Part shown: positions 33,273 through 43,849 of the stretch, piece after piece
Numbering within the stretch: position 1 is the stretch's first letter
How the letters are laid out: each line of letters begins with the position of its first letter
DNA from: Aspidiotus rigidus
Taxonomy: Eukaryota > Arthropoda > Insecta > Hemiptera > Diaspididae
Reading direction: 5' to 3'
Assembly: GCA_035079385.1 (NCBI GenBank)
Contig: JAVHKY010000029.1
Coordinates: forward strand, 9,734,001 to 9,798,000
DNA length: 64,000 nucleotides
Notes under the pieces: model-generated
What the model was told of the DNA's origin: nothing
Database searches by the model: none
What the model saw: the letters and a program-made list of their open reading frames with translations, nothing else
Program-made: the position numbers and the translations under genes

Positions 33273-35705
33273 CCGGTTACTCCACTCGCTAGAATTTGAA
33301 GAAATTATGTTCGAAAAAGGAGGAGAGGGGAAGAAAGGTGAGGACTATGCGGAAAAACGGGTGGAAGTTCAAACAAGACAGATCAAGAAGAAGCTTGCCG
33401 AATTGACCCGGAAGAAAGAAGAAATAGAGGAGGAGACAGCGAGAGCTGAGTACGACATTGCTCCCAGAACCGAGAACCTATCAAGCGCCACCTTCACAGA
33501 AGAAGAAAGAAGACTGCTGGACAAAGGCATCAAGTATGTGCAGTCAGAGAGGCTGAACCAGTGCAAGCTTGAAAGTATGCGTCAATTAGCTGCGAACAAG
33601 TAATCCAAACCATGGAACACGACGTGAGACCAGAAACCCAGACCAAAATAGGGTAAGTGCTGTTGGACATCAAAGAGAATATGTGCCGAACCAATGACAG
33701 AACGCAAGTAATGCAGAGGAAGATTACAAACCTACAAAAGAAGATCCGACAGAACAACCTGATTTTGACTAAGGCGGACAAAGGCGACCCGGTAATGGTA
33801 ATGGAGAAGGAGGACTACACCCAAAAAATGGGAGTCGTACATCAGAGTGAATGGATACCAAGAACTGACAAAGGACCCAAAATAGAAATATCAAGATGCC
33901 TTGAAAGCTGTGTTGAAACGGAACAATGTACCCGGCAATGGAAGGACGCTTGAGATCAACCCGGTTCCACTAAAACTCAAGGGGCTTGTAAAACTCGACA
34001 AAGCGAACCGTCCGATGAGACCCCTGGTCAACAGAATTCAATCACCATGCTACAAGATAGCGAAGATCGTAGCCACATTCCTGAAAGAAAACTACCAGTT
34101 TACACCCAGACGAAGTATCAGAAACAACAGAGAGCTGATTGAGCAACTGGACAAGTTGGAAATCAAGAGTAACGACAAGCTGATATCCTTTGATGTGGCA
34201 AACATGTTTGGTACCATACCAAAGGAGGAACTTCTCACTCTGCTCAAAAACAACAGACACCAAGGGAACCCCGATGGGCCGAAGTACGCCAACATAGTGG
34301 AAGAGATCTTGAGCCAGAAAAACCACCGCTTTAATGACAGGTTCTACAGTCAGGAGAGAGGACTTGCGATGGGATCACCGCTGTCACCAATACTGGCGGA
34401 GATATTCATGAATGATATGGAAAACAAGATATTGAAGGGCAGCAAGTTCAGAAACTCGATCAAACACTGGGCCAGATATGTAAATGATATCCGAATTGTG
34501 TGGTCGGGCACTGACAGACAGGTGGATCTATTCCTTTCAGAAATGAACGCGATGAAAGAGAGCATCAAATTCACAGTGGAAAAAGGCAATGAGACCATTG
34601 ATCATTTGGACCTTACACTCACACTGGAGAACAATAGGATAGAATACAAAATCTACAGGAAGCCGACGCATACTGACACCATCATCCCAAATGACTCCTA
34701 CCATCACCCCCGGCACAAGTTAGCGGCAATCCAGAACTACTGCTACCGAGAAATTTCTGCCCTCAAGAACAACGAAGAGAAGAGGAAAGAGATTGAGATA
34801 GTAAAGCAGATCGCAGAAGCCAATGGCTACCATAGGGGCGTGGTGGATGGAGTGTTTGGGAAAATGGAAACAATGAACGGAACCCATGATGGCATGGCAT
34901 CGCATAGTAAGAAAGTACTCCGGATCGATACCATACATCCAAAGGCGTTCAATGGCTACGATGTAAATGTGGGTATCCAGAATAACCAACCCATGGTGAA
35001 GAGAATCAGCAATGACCAGACGGAACAAAAGGACAAGGGAAGCTTGAGCGGAAAGTACAAGCACAGTTGTGAACAGTGCGAGGGCATCTACATCGGTGAG
35101 ACTAGGAGAAAGTTTGAGATCAGGAAAAAGGAGCACAAAAAGTCGAGGGAGAAAGAAGATGGCAAGTCACTGTTTGGTAAACACTGTAACAAAGAACACC
35201 ACAATGGAGATATTTGAAGTCCTACATGAATAGAATCGCACAAAGAGAAGGAAACCCTGAGAACAAATGGAGATTGCAAAAGCAAAAGGGAAGAAACCCT
35301 GCCTATTGAACAAAGTAATCACGTTTGATAGCAAAAAACCATTCGGCCTAATGATTGGACGAGAGAAGAAAAACAGAACCAACCAATAAGATGGCAGGAA
35401 ACTACCTAGCCAATAGAAACGCAGTATTTAGGCTGATAGAGTGAACCAATCACTAAGCAGCATATTTTAGCCAATAAGAACACATTGTCATACTATTGTA
35501 AGAATAAGTCTCTAAGAAGTGAATCAATCACAACACAGCATTGTTATAGCCAATAAGATCACAGTGTTATACTATATAAACTCATGGTTAAGGCCTTGTT
35601 CTCCAATTGCTACACAACTGATGATGGGATAACACCCGAAAGTACTCTTGTAAAAGCAACTTGTAAAGTACCTTCGTACATTTGGAAAACCCTTTTTCAA
35701 TATTA
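33273..35705 (+). pseudogene. Penelope-like element, family 1, longer plus-strand copy
   Basis: An N-terminal Lys/Glu-rich coiled-coil-like stretch (33306-33600, KKLAELTRKKEEIEEETARA) leads, through frame changes at about 33603 and 33880, to LILTKADKGDPVMVMEKEDY and then a 438-codon frame (33901-35217). That frame has motif A SFDVANMFGTIP, GLAMGSPLSPILAEIFMND, motif C RYVNDIRIVW, the thumb IYRKPTHTDTIIPND, and a GIY-YIG endonuclease EQCEGIYIGETRRKFEIRK. RT copies RNA into DNA and the nuclease nicks the target in this class. Motif C has Asn in place of the first Asp, as in the inverted copy. Stops and frameshifts in the N-terminal third make this copy inactive. The 3' part (35218-35705) matches the inverted copy and ends after CCCTTTTTCAATAT. 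Confidence 0.88.
35606..35660 (+). ncRNA. Hammerhead ribozyme motif of the plus-strand PLE copy
   Basis: TTGC-tac-ACAA, CTGATGA (35618-35624), stem II GGG/CCC, GAAA (35638-35641), GTAC, TC, then TTGT-aaaa-GCAA. All conserved core nucleotides are present. Stem I outer part is 4 bp here against 6 bp in the inverted copy. Position, near the element's 3' end, fits known PLE hammerheads. Confidence 0.7.
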
Positions 35706-36470
35706 GTGCTCTACTTATGTACACCTTACTCATTATGAGTTCCAATAACATCTAATTTGTCTTGAATTGGAATAAGATCTCAGGTGCGCTTATTTATTAC
35801 CAAAATTTTCTTTGATTTTGGCCAAGTTGGATTTAGTCTTGAGACCTTGAGCATGGGGTGGCGGGAGTAGTCAGTCAAGTCAAGGTATGTTGACTGTAGG
35901 AAAGGTCAGAGCATGGTCGGTTACGTGGTAGAAAGTTCTATCTCTAGGATACCTAGGCAACCAGGAATTTCTATCCGCTACCCAATCATTCCCTTATCCC
36001 GTCACTCGAGTGTTTTGAAACGTCGCATCTTATTTACAATGACAAGAATTGAAGGCAAGCTTTCTCTAACGTATCAGATAATAATATTCAACAAACAAAG
36101 CCCGACCGAAATGTACCTCTACAGAGCAAGCAAGTTCAGTACCGGTCTTACTCCTCGACCCACTTGATGAAAGATAAGACTGGATGTGAGAGTCCATCAA
36201 CTATTTCAGACGGCAGAAGTAGATTTTAGGAAGTTTATGAGATTAGAGGATCCTAGCCAGAAGGGTGTGGAGTTGCGGTTTTCGCAAGAGAAGGAAAGTC
36301 TATCCAACCGGGATAAGGAAGAGAGAGCAATCGAACAGTTTGTAACGATAAGAAATAAAATTGTGACCCCGTCGGGTCTCGTGCGTATAACGAAGCACTA
36401 ACACTGAGGTCAGCTTGTCCAGCGCTAACAATGCTGTTAGTTTGTCCGGTAAAACTCGTGTAAAATTGGC
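35706..36470. other. No recognisable gene
   Basis: Two short plus-strand frames (35913-36167, 36186-36401) without recognisable similarity. Just downstream of the histone gene at 36425-36440 a 6-bp stem with 4-base loop (CTAACA-ATGC-TGTTAG) has the geometry but not the sequence of a histone mRNA stem-loop. Confidence 0.4.
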
Positions 36471-36474
36471 TGAG

Positions 36475-36897
36475 CTAGAACAGATCTCTGCAACGTAATT
36501 TCTTAACGACATCGAAATCCTTTTGTTGTATGGTAACTCGTTTCGCGTGCTTAGCGCATAAATTGACATCTTCCATGAATTGAACGAGAAAGGCTTCCGA
36601 AGCTTCGTGCAGAGCACCCAAAGCGGTTGTTTGAAATCGCAAATCAGGGTGAAAATCTTGCGCAATCTCGCGGACCAATCGTTGAAAGGGTAGTTTGCGA
36701 ATGAGTAATTCGGTCGTCTTCTGGTATTTTTGGATTTCTCGTAGAACAACAACTCCGCGTGGCTTCGGCTTCTTATTCTTCTTCTTGCCATCCAGCTGGA
36801 CAATATTGGCTGGCTTCATAGCATCGAATCCGTATCGGTTGATGTGCTCCATTTCGTCAGTTCCTCGTCTTGTTGGTGCTTGTTTGATTCTACCCAT
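36475..36897 (-). CDS. Divergent histone H3 variant (140 residues), intronless
   Basis: From the ATG at 36897 the frame starts [12 protein letters not shown], in register with the canonical H3 tail (Lys4 kept, Lys9 position Arg, Ser10 position Arg), then a non-H3 stretch of about 35 residues, and then the histone fold: [74 protein letters not shown], ending [16 protein letters not shown]3 forms the nucleosome core tetramer with H4. Loop 1 has no insertion, unlike typical CENP-A, and the Lys79 position is His. The tail and last helix are highly divergent while the first helix is nearly canonical. The frame extends 32 hydrophobic codons upstream, but the H3-like start favours 36897. No frame damage. 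It could be a tissue-specific variant, an expressed retrocopy, or a centromeric candidate. Confidence 0.85.
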   Translation of the reverse strand: MGRIKQAPTRRGTDEMEHINRYGFDAMKPANIVQLDGKKKNKKPKPRGVVVLREIQKYQKTTELLIRKLPFQRLVREIAQDFHPDLRFQTTALGALHEASEAFLVQFMEDVNLCAKHAKRVTIQQKDFDVVKKLRCRDLF

Positions 36898-37035
36898 ATT
36901 GACGAATAGAAATACAAATTTAAATAAAACAACACGAAATACAATAATTGCGATAAAACACGTAAGTACAGTGAACGCGTGAGTCACAACCACTACTAGT
37001 GAAATTGAAGATAGAGTGAAGAAGGGACAAAATGG

Positions 37036-37043
37036 TATTTATA
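37036..37043 (-). promoter_or_regulatory. TATA box of the H3 variant
   Basis: CTATAAATACC on the minus strand about 140 bp upstream of the ATG, with a TTTCACTAG initiator-like sequence about 30-40 bp downstream. This is the distance expected for a short histone leader. Confidence 0.5.
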
Positions 37044-37049
37044 GCTGTC

Positions 37050-37586
37050 GCGACGAATTTTTGATGCGAGTAGTAGAGCTACAAAACGGCACTCGTCTTC
37101 AATACAAACATGAAACTTCATTTTTTTTTTTTTATTTATCCCTCTCGTATCAACCTTCGATCATGTTGAATCTGGTCGACTAATTCTATCAAGTCGATAC
37201 CTGAGCTTTCTCGAATCAAATGAAGACGTATTACAAGCTTGAATGGTAAAATTATGACGTAAAAATAGGAGGGAAAAAAATGATGCTGCACTAAATTGAA
37301 TTGAGGACAATTATGAACTACTACATTCTCAAATTATGATACTGAAATATTCTACATTGATTAAGGAAAACTGAAAGAATAACCTACATGAGTTACGTTC
37401 CTTGGTATAGTTCTCGGACTTCACATTTATATTAAGTTGATCTACAACAATTGTAAGTTACTTTTCGTGATTGTTTGGACGTTGATCTTTGAGATAGTCA
37501 AGATGGAAAGACTCACTATATTTTCGAACGTTATCAAAAGGGAAGATGAACTTTATTACGTCCACAAATTCTTTTCCATCTAGGGA
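37050..37586. other. No recognisable gene; insertion target of the LTR element
   Basis: AT-rich sequence up to the left target duplication AATTT (37587-37591). Nothing coding seen. Confidence 0.4.
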
Positions 37587-37591
37587 AATTT

Positions 37592-37826
37592 TGTTAGAGT
37601 GTGTAGTATAGACAGCCGTGTCCGTCCGCGGCTAGCAGCGCGTTCCCTTCTCTTACCGTTCAGCAGTACTCGCTGCTCTCGCGTACGCTCGTACGTCAGT
37701 CGTATTCGTGCACGCTATCGTGCATGTTCACGCGCTGCCTCTGTAGATTCCCGATCATCTCGGGTTAACCCTTTCTATTGTTCCCTAGTGGGGAATGATC
37801 ACGAGATGGGCTCAAGCCCTCTAACA
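37592..37826 (+). repeat. 5' LTR
   Basis: 235 bp, TG...CA ends inside TGTTAG/CTAACA. Contains several short palindromes (GCTCGTACG, GTGCACGCTATCGTGCA, GATCATCTCGGG) and a poly-purine-poor GC-rich start. Confidence 0.9.
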
Positions 37827-37836
37827 TGGTAGCAGA
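37827..37836 (+). promoter_or_regulatory. Primer binding site, tRNA-iMet type
   Basis: TGGTAGCAGA begins directly after the 5' LTR and is complementary to the 3' end of animal initiator tRNA-Met (...TCTGCTACCA) over ten bases. Confidence 0.75.
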
Positions 37837-40326
37837 CCGATTTGGTGAGGTCTACCAGCTTTAAATTTGAGTTAATCACATAATACGTGAACTCAATAAT
37901 TCAATACTAAAATCATACGATTGGCGGGGAGCTATCGAATATCTTCGCTCCCATATTATTTTAAAAACATTGGAAAAAATCTGCTTTCGCAGATAAGTAC
38001 ATTGTTTTCCGACTCATGTACAATGAGTTCCTACCAATCCACGAATTTGGCATGTTTGCTAACGTGAAGGAATATTTAATAGCGCTAAATGATCATTTCT
38101 TTCAACTTCGTCTTCTAATAAAAGACTAAAATTAATCGGGCATGATAACGCATCCGACTACATTGCATTTCGCCGAATACTATCATGATGAATATGGTAC
38201 CTGCGGTTTATGCCTTTATTCCGTATCTATCACGGAAATGTGAAATTCGAATAGAGTATTTCTCTTCGGCCGTATGATTTTCGTCTTTTTCTCTAAAGAG
38301 GTCGGTTCTCCTAGCCTACTTCACCGGTGGCCACCAATTTCGGAGAGGCTATGTGAGAAACGAACTCAAGAGACTGCATGCAAGGTGTAATTAATATTTT
38401 ATTCACCTACTTAACTAGCTAGCTTTCTTCGAAGTGCACCATTTTCCGTTTTACAAAGTCTCCTATGTCAGTCACTTTGAAGTTTTTCCGGAAACCAAAA
38501 GTCCAATCAATCTCCCCAGACCGGTCATTGCCGTGGGTTCGATGCCTCTCAACGAATGCTCAGCCACGATGAGGAACATCACTTAGAAGGAAATGGCAAA
38601 GATTTACTTCAACCAGCGAAAAGGAGACTCGCGTTAGCTCGGCTCTTCGTATAGCGGTATTGTTCTTGGACTTCTTCAATATCTCCATTGTGACGAGCGG
38701 TTGAAATCCTCTAAGTTGGTGAGTCCGATCTAAAACTTTATTATCGACGAGAATCAAGTTGGAAGTGTGGGATCCAACTTTCGGTTGTGTTTATTTATTT
38801 AAGAACCGAATAACTAATCGATATTCGATTTCTCGTGGAAACAAACAAGGCGGGGAGTAACCTTGATACCACGAATATGCCATTTTTATCTGCTTTCGAA
38901 CGTTTTCGAATGAACTTTATTACGGACAAATTATTTCCGATTAGTAATTGATGAGACGAAAGATCGTCATATTCGAAATTTAACAACCCGATTTTACGCG
39001 GGCTTCGCAAATATTCTATTTCATCATATTGCATCGTTCGAAGGCAGCGCCGTATCGCTCGGCGTGGTCGGTGGTAGATCGCACGTGTTACTTTTTCATA
39101 TTTTTGTTGGTCCATATTGCGTCGTCAACCTGCTTAAAATACTACTCTAGAGCATTCGTCATGCAATCAGCTAAACTGCTGAAGACAAGAATTTCGGCGA
39201 CTTCCTGTCAGCCACTGTGTTTCTTATCACTTTTTAATAATGGAAAAGTATTGACGCGACCAACCATATCTACCCCGCACCTATTCTCTGCTCTGCCCTC
39301 AAATCTGCGGCATACATCATACTCCTCGATATCAGCGGAATTCTGCGTAAAAACAAAAAGCCAGCGAAGCTCGATGGTGTTCGATTATATTCTTTTGTCA
39401 AGCCTCATAAAACCTAAAAATTTTATCACCTAGCAGCTGCTGACATTCGCTACTATTTCTCCGAATTCTTACCCACGGAAATCACGAGCTCCACCACGTG
39501 TCGAAGACATTACGTCATCTTTTCTGTGCCTTCCCGAGTTGAGTATTTTACTCTTCAACTGGCTTCATCGCTTTGTGAATGGCCTTCGTATGTTTCACCA
39601 GTAACCTAAATATCGTGACGCATCTTAAATCCGAACGACTTATTCAATATTGTCGTAACTTTTGCGAATTGTTTTTCTCATTCGAGATAACGCCTTACGG
39701 GCGTTTGTTATTTTTGAGTGCGTCTTTACGTACTTGTACTTTACCTCGTGAAAACTCGTCCTCTTTTCGTCCAAAGTGCTATAATTGATAGTGCTGCATT
39801 ATCATATTTTACCACTCAGACGAACATCAATATTTTCGGTTCGTCTTTATCACTTCATTTTGCTATCTTTGTGTGTGTGTGTGTGCCCGCTTTCTCAGTG
39901 GCATTTCTCTGTTTGTCGCACCTAATATGCGTATTGCTCTTGCAATTTCATCCGTTCATCACTTCCCTATAATTTCTCCTTTCTAGTCATCAGTGATTAC
40001 CCTTTATTTTCATCTGCAATTATCCTTATTGAAAATATCATTGGAAAAACGACCCACTATCGATTAAAAATGTTATCAATTCGCTTGAACGTATTCCCGC
40101 TCCCTTACTTTCTTCTCATTCTTATCGTCCTTATTTATTTATACATTGCATTTATCGTAATGTATTGCGTCTCAACATCGACACGGAGCTTATAAATGGA
40201 TTATTGTCTTCTCAATTGTCTCTTGTCTCCCAGTGAGTGCCCCACTCTCTTTTTAGAGTGTATGAAGTCGAAAATTTACTTTCGATGGTGATATCGATAA
40301 TATTATGTAAAATAATTCGCAGAAAA

Positions 40327-41760
40327 ATGAATGACCCTTCAAAATTTAATGATTCCGCGGAGGAGGACAGTATTTTGAATTATACCGATTCTTAAAGTTT
40401 TAAAGAGCAGATTTCATCGCCTACTGAGGTTACTGCACCTAGCGCTTTGCGCAAAGACACAACAAAGCCTGAAAGTGACCCTGTTAATCAACCTAAAGTG
40501 CAATGTCACCAGGAAAACTCTCACGCCTCTGCTGAAAAGAAACGTAATTCATCACCAGTCTAATAGAAATCCGTCACGGGAGAAACCTTCTTGTAAGGAG
40601 GCACCTCCCAGCAAAAATAAGAAGCACGGAGATGTATTTACGAGTTCTAGGGCGAAAGCTCATAAAAATGCTCCGCATTTCGAAAGTGTAAATTTGATTA
40701 AACCTCAAAGTAAAAAGTTATAATCAATTTGAAAGTAAAACATACCTCCTTGTCTTCTTTCTCTCACGTTCCCACATCTACATCTCAATTTAATATGAAC
40801 TCTTTTTCTTCCCCAGCTCCTAATTGGTCTGAGGAGCAGAATCCTCCTCAGTAGACTGAGGCACAGGTATGGTAGGTGTTTCAAGAGTTGGTGAGTCCTT
40901 TATTTCATCATTTTCATGTCTTACTCGAGAGAGTGAAACAAATTTTAAAGAGGCAAGAGCCTCCTCGATTTTTGACAGCAATTCAGGCTTTATAAACTTT
41001 GTCTGATGGCATGCCTTTGAAACTGCCACCATCGATACCAACTTACTCACCACCTCCCCCCGTTACTAAAGCGCCGATACAACCCAAAACCCGTGGTTGT
41101 TCGTTATCTAAGAAAATCATGAGACTCTTCCTGCAAAATTTCAACTAATTCTCTTCCACCGCCCAAGAATGGGCAAGCTCAAGTTGAGCCGATGAATACG
41201 TCATCTCCGGCACCTCTTTTGCCATCACGGCATTGTCAATTGCTGCACCGCAGCCAATTACCATCTGTGAGTTTAATAATAGTTTACTTACTTTAAAATT
41301 TTATCAACTGGCCGCTAATGTTGTTTTGGGCAAAGGGATTGGTTTTGAGACTTGGAAACAGTATTTATATTATACCCTGCAGGCTCCAGGGCTATTACAC
41401 GTCATTGACCCACAAAATCATCCTCCCCCACGAACGATAATACGATTCTTGCTCTCCATAAAATCAGATTTCCTGAAATAATTGCTCAACGACTCTCGGT
41501 GAGCGACTTGAATAAAATATCGCATATATAATCAATCCAATTGAAGTCATGCAGACTCTAGAGAGTCAAAAACGTCCCGGCTATTCCGGGACGAAAGGCG
41601 ATACTGAGCTCAGAGAGCTTATGAATGTGCAGTATGTCTCCCTTAAAGTAAATCCGCAGTCGTATGTTACGATTTAAAAAAAAAAAAAAAAGTTTCCGAC
41701 ATTTGGCACTCCGTTTTCCCTTGAGGTCCTGGTTTCACCAGGATATGTTCTTTCCCAGGC
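40327..41760 (+). pseudogene. Gag-like remnant of the LTR element
   Basis: Starts ATG AAT GAC in the frame MNDPSKFNDSAEEDSILNY and then meets a stop. Protein-like pieces follow in shifting frames: SPTEVTAPSALRKDTTKPES, a 77-82 codon frame at 41233-41481 (FNNSLLTLKFYQLAANVVLG, FETWKQYLYYTL), and a Pro/Val-rich stretch before the 3' LTR. The composition and place suit a capsid-type polyprotein, but no zinc knuckle or protease motif is visible, so the call rests mainly on position. Confidence 0.35.
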
Positions 41761-41814
41761 CGCTCAACCTCCTCTCCGTTCAGTAACCGTTGCTGTTTGG
41801 GTCCGGCCACGCCT

Positions 41815-41823
41815 GGCGGGGAG
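41815..41823 (+). promoter_or_regulatory. Polypurine tract
   Basis: GGCGGGGAG immediately before the 3' LTR, the expected site for plus-strand priming, although it contains one C. Confidence 0.6.
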
Positions 41824-42058
41824 TGTTAGAGTGTGTAGTATAGACAGCCGTGTCCGTCCGCGGCTAGCAGCGCGTTCCCTTCTCTTACCGTTCAGCAGTA
41901 CTCGCTGCTCTCGCGTACGCTCGTACGTCAGTCGTATTCGTGCACGCTATCGTGCATGTTCACGCGCTGCCTCTGTAGATTCCCGATCATCTCGGGTTAA
42001 CCCTTTCTATTGTTCCCTAGTGGGGAATGATCACGAGATGGGCTCAAGCCCTCTAACA
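41824..42058 (+). repeat. 3' LTR
   Basis: Matches the 5' LTR over 235 bp with no difference seen; followed by the target duplication AATTT. Confidence 0.9.
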
Positions 42059-42419
42059 AATTTAGTGTCTTGAAAAAATAAAAAGAATCTGCCTAAATAT
42101 CCTCAATTCGATCTGAGGCAAATTTTGGTCTCACTCCGACTGCAATTCCGCAACTAAAAAGTGGGAAAATTTCATAACGAATACATGGATGGGATACTGT
42201 CAGCTCAATATTACCACTACGTTCAATCTTTTGGTTCGTTCCTGGCTTTCTGATTTATTTCATCATGGTGAATTCGAACCATTTATTAAATCTGTCAATA
42301 AAGATGGTCGCGTCGTTGAGCTAAAGTTGAAAGAAAGAAAAATTGGAAACATGCCTCCCTCCTTAGTTCGAAGGCCACAGCTGGTGCAATAGATCGCGCA
42401 GCTCAATAAATCCAGCCGC

Positions 42420-43843
42420 ATGTCATAAATCATAGTAAAACTGAGTTCAATCGTGGAGGAAGGACAGAAATTTGAGCTACTCCATCTCAAAAGTCAGGAG
42501 ACTCTGGCTAATGTTGTGGCTGATTTGACGGTGAAGATCGGGCCTGGTGTGAATGTCCAAAAAAAGTGTGTCAAAATGGTCCACAACATCCTTCCTCCCT
42601 CCCAAGCATAACTAATGCTGGGAGTGATTTGATCAAAGGCCTAAAGAGGAAGATCAGAGAGGAGGGGTTGATCATTACGAAAGCTGACAAAGGCAGTGCT
42701 GTCGTAGTTATGGAGAAGTATTTCTACGTCTCTAAAGTTCATGATGCACTTACCCAATGCGGGGCAAAGGAAAATGCCCTTTTCAGTTCTCCTAATTTTG
42801 TCAAAGAGGCTAGGAGTCTTCTTTAACTACGAAATCTATTTTGGAACCTAATACTAATCCTTCCCTCCTCCACGAGTTGCCTAAAGTGCAAAAGCCAGAC
42901 ATCCCAACGCGGCCGGTCGTTTCGTTAGTGTCTTCTTCGACCTACTCCCTCGCAAACTTTTTAGGTCGCTGGTTCAAATCACTCGTGGAGTTTGATTCTC
43001 CCTATTCAATGAAGAATTCGGGTTCTCTGGCTGACAAAAAGGAAGTAAGTCTTCCATGCTCCTTCGACATTGTTGGGTTACTTCCCAACCTCCCCAATGT
43101 CACTACTGTACAGCGGATGGGAGATTTGCTTGTTAAACCTGGGGCTCCTGATGAGGAATTGGGTAAATTTTTTAAACCTTTGAACGTCTGTTGGTTCCCA
43201 AACTTTTGTCATTCCCTGAGGACGTGGGGATCCTTATTAAGTCTCCTTTGGGTTCATTCATCTATGAAGTCTTATGGCCAAATTCGAGGTTGACCTATTC
43301 TCTTCGGGCAGGGCGATTTTGAGTTACGTATATTGTTGGTACAGGTACGTTGAAGACGTTTCGCGCGCATGGACCGGTCCTCGCATATCTAAATAGCGTA
43401 TACCCTTCCATGAAATTTAGACTGAAAGTTGGTGGCTCCCCTATAAACTTCTTGGGTTCGTCCATCTCCGTTATTGACAGCATCCATGAATTTGCTATTT
43501 ACAGAAAAAATACCTCGACCAATATTAGTATCCAAAGGTCGTCTTTCGTTCCAACATTGACATTTTCAACAATTTAATAGATCGCCTGACTCGCATCCCT
43601 CTGAGTCGGGCCACTTTTCAGAAAGAACTAATGAAGATAAAGCGCCATGCTAGTGTGAATCAGGTCAGGGGGGCTCGTAGGAGGCTCACAAGGAAACGCC
43701 TCGATGCTACAACTTCCCTCCCCCGGGATTCGCACCCTAATAGCAGGAAACGGTGGATCAGGCTCCCGTTTCTCGGCAAGTTTTATTCGCAGTTGGGCCG
43801 CGTTCTCCCTCCCTTTGGTTTTCGGCCGGCACGGAGAACCTAG
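42420..43843 (+). pseudogene. Penelope-like element, family 2, plus-strand copy, decayed
   Basis: Order of blocks: EEGQKFELLHLKSQETLANV (N-terminal region, matching GLKFGLQPLNTDEALTNLI of the 27.4-29.1 kb copy), GLIITKADKGSAVVVMEKYF, HELPKVQKPDIPTRPVVSLV, CSFDIVGLLPNLPNV (motif A, Asp present), a damaged GSPLG block (WGSLLSLLWVHS in a shifted frame), YRYVED near 43344 in place of YxDD, and GGSPINFLGSSISVIDSIHE with IYRKNTSTNISI. Frameshifts and stops separate them. No GIY-YIG domain follows. Its left part adjoins the target duplication of the LTR element. Confidence 0.72.
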
Positions 43844-43849
43844 GCTCCT

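Larger units (their letters stand above)
37592..42058 (+). mobile_element. 4,467-bp LTR retrotransposon, apparently non-autonomous and recent
   Basis: Two 235-bp LTRs (37592-37826, 41824-42058), identical as far as I can read, begin TGTTAG and end CTAACA. AATTT flanks both sides (37587-37591, 42059-42063). A tRNA-iMet-type primer binding site follows the 5' LTR and a purine tract precedes the 3' LTR. The 3,997-bp interior shows only a broken gag-like stretch (40327-41760) and no reverse transcriptase, integrase or protease. Identical LTRs mean recent insertion, so enzymes must have come from another element. Superfamily (Copia or BEL-Pao) is open; the iMet primer site and 5-bp duplication fit either. 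Confidence 0.88.

Noticed and set aside
33145..33603. 152-codon plus-strand gene across the PLE junction
   Set aside because: It reads antisense through the inverted copy and then into the N-terminal part of the plus copy; the start belongs to no real protein.
36425..36440. Histone-type 3' stem-loop after the H3 variant
   Set aside because: 6-bp stem and 4-base loop fit the geometry, but the sequence CTAACA-GCAT-TGTTAG lacks the conserved GGC...GCC stem and TTTC-type loop.
36475..36993. Extended 172-residue H3 frame with hydrophobic leader
   Set aside because: The 32 extra residues have no histone similarity and precede a start that aligns with the H3 N terminus; they are probably leader RNA.
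37599..37832. 77-codon Arg/Ser-rich frame, repeated at 41831-42073
   Set aside because: It is the reading of the LTR; both copies are the same non-coding LTR sequence.
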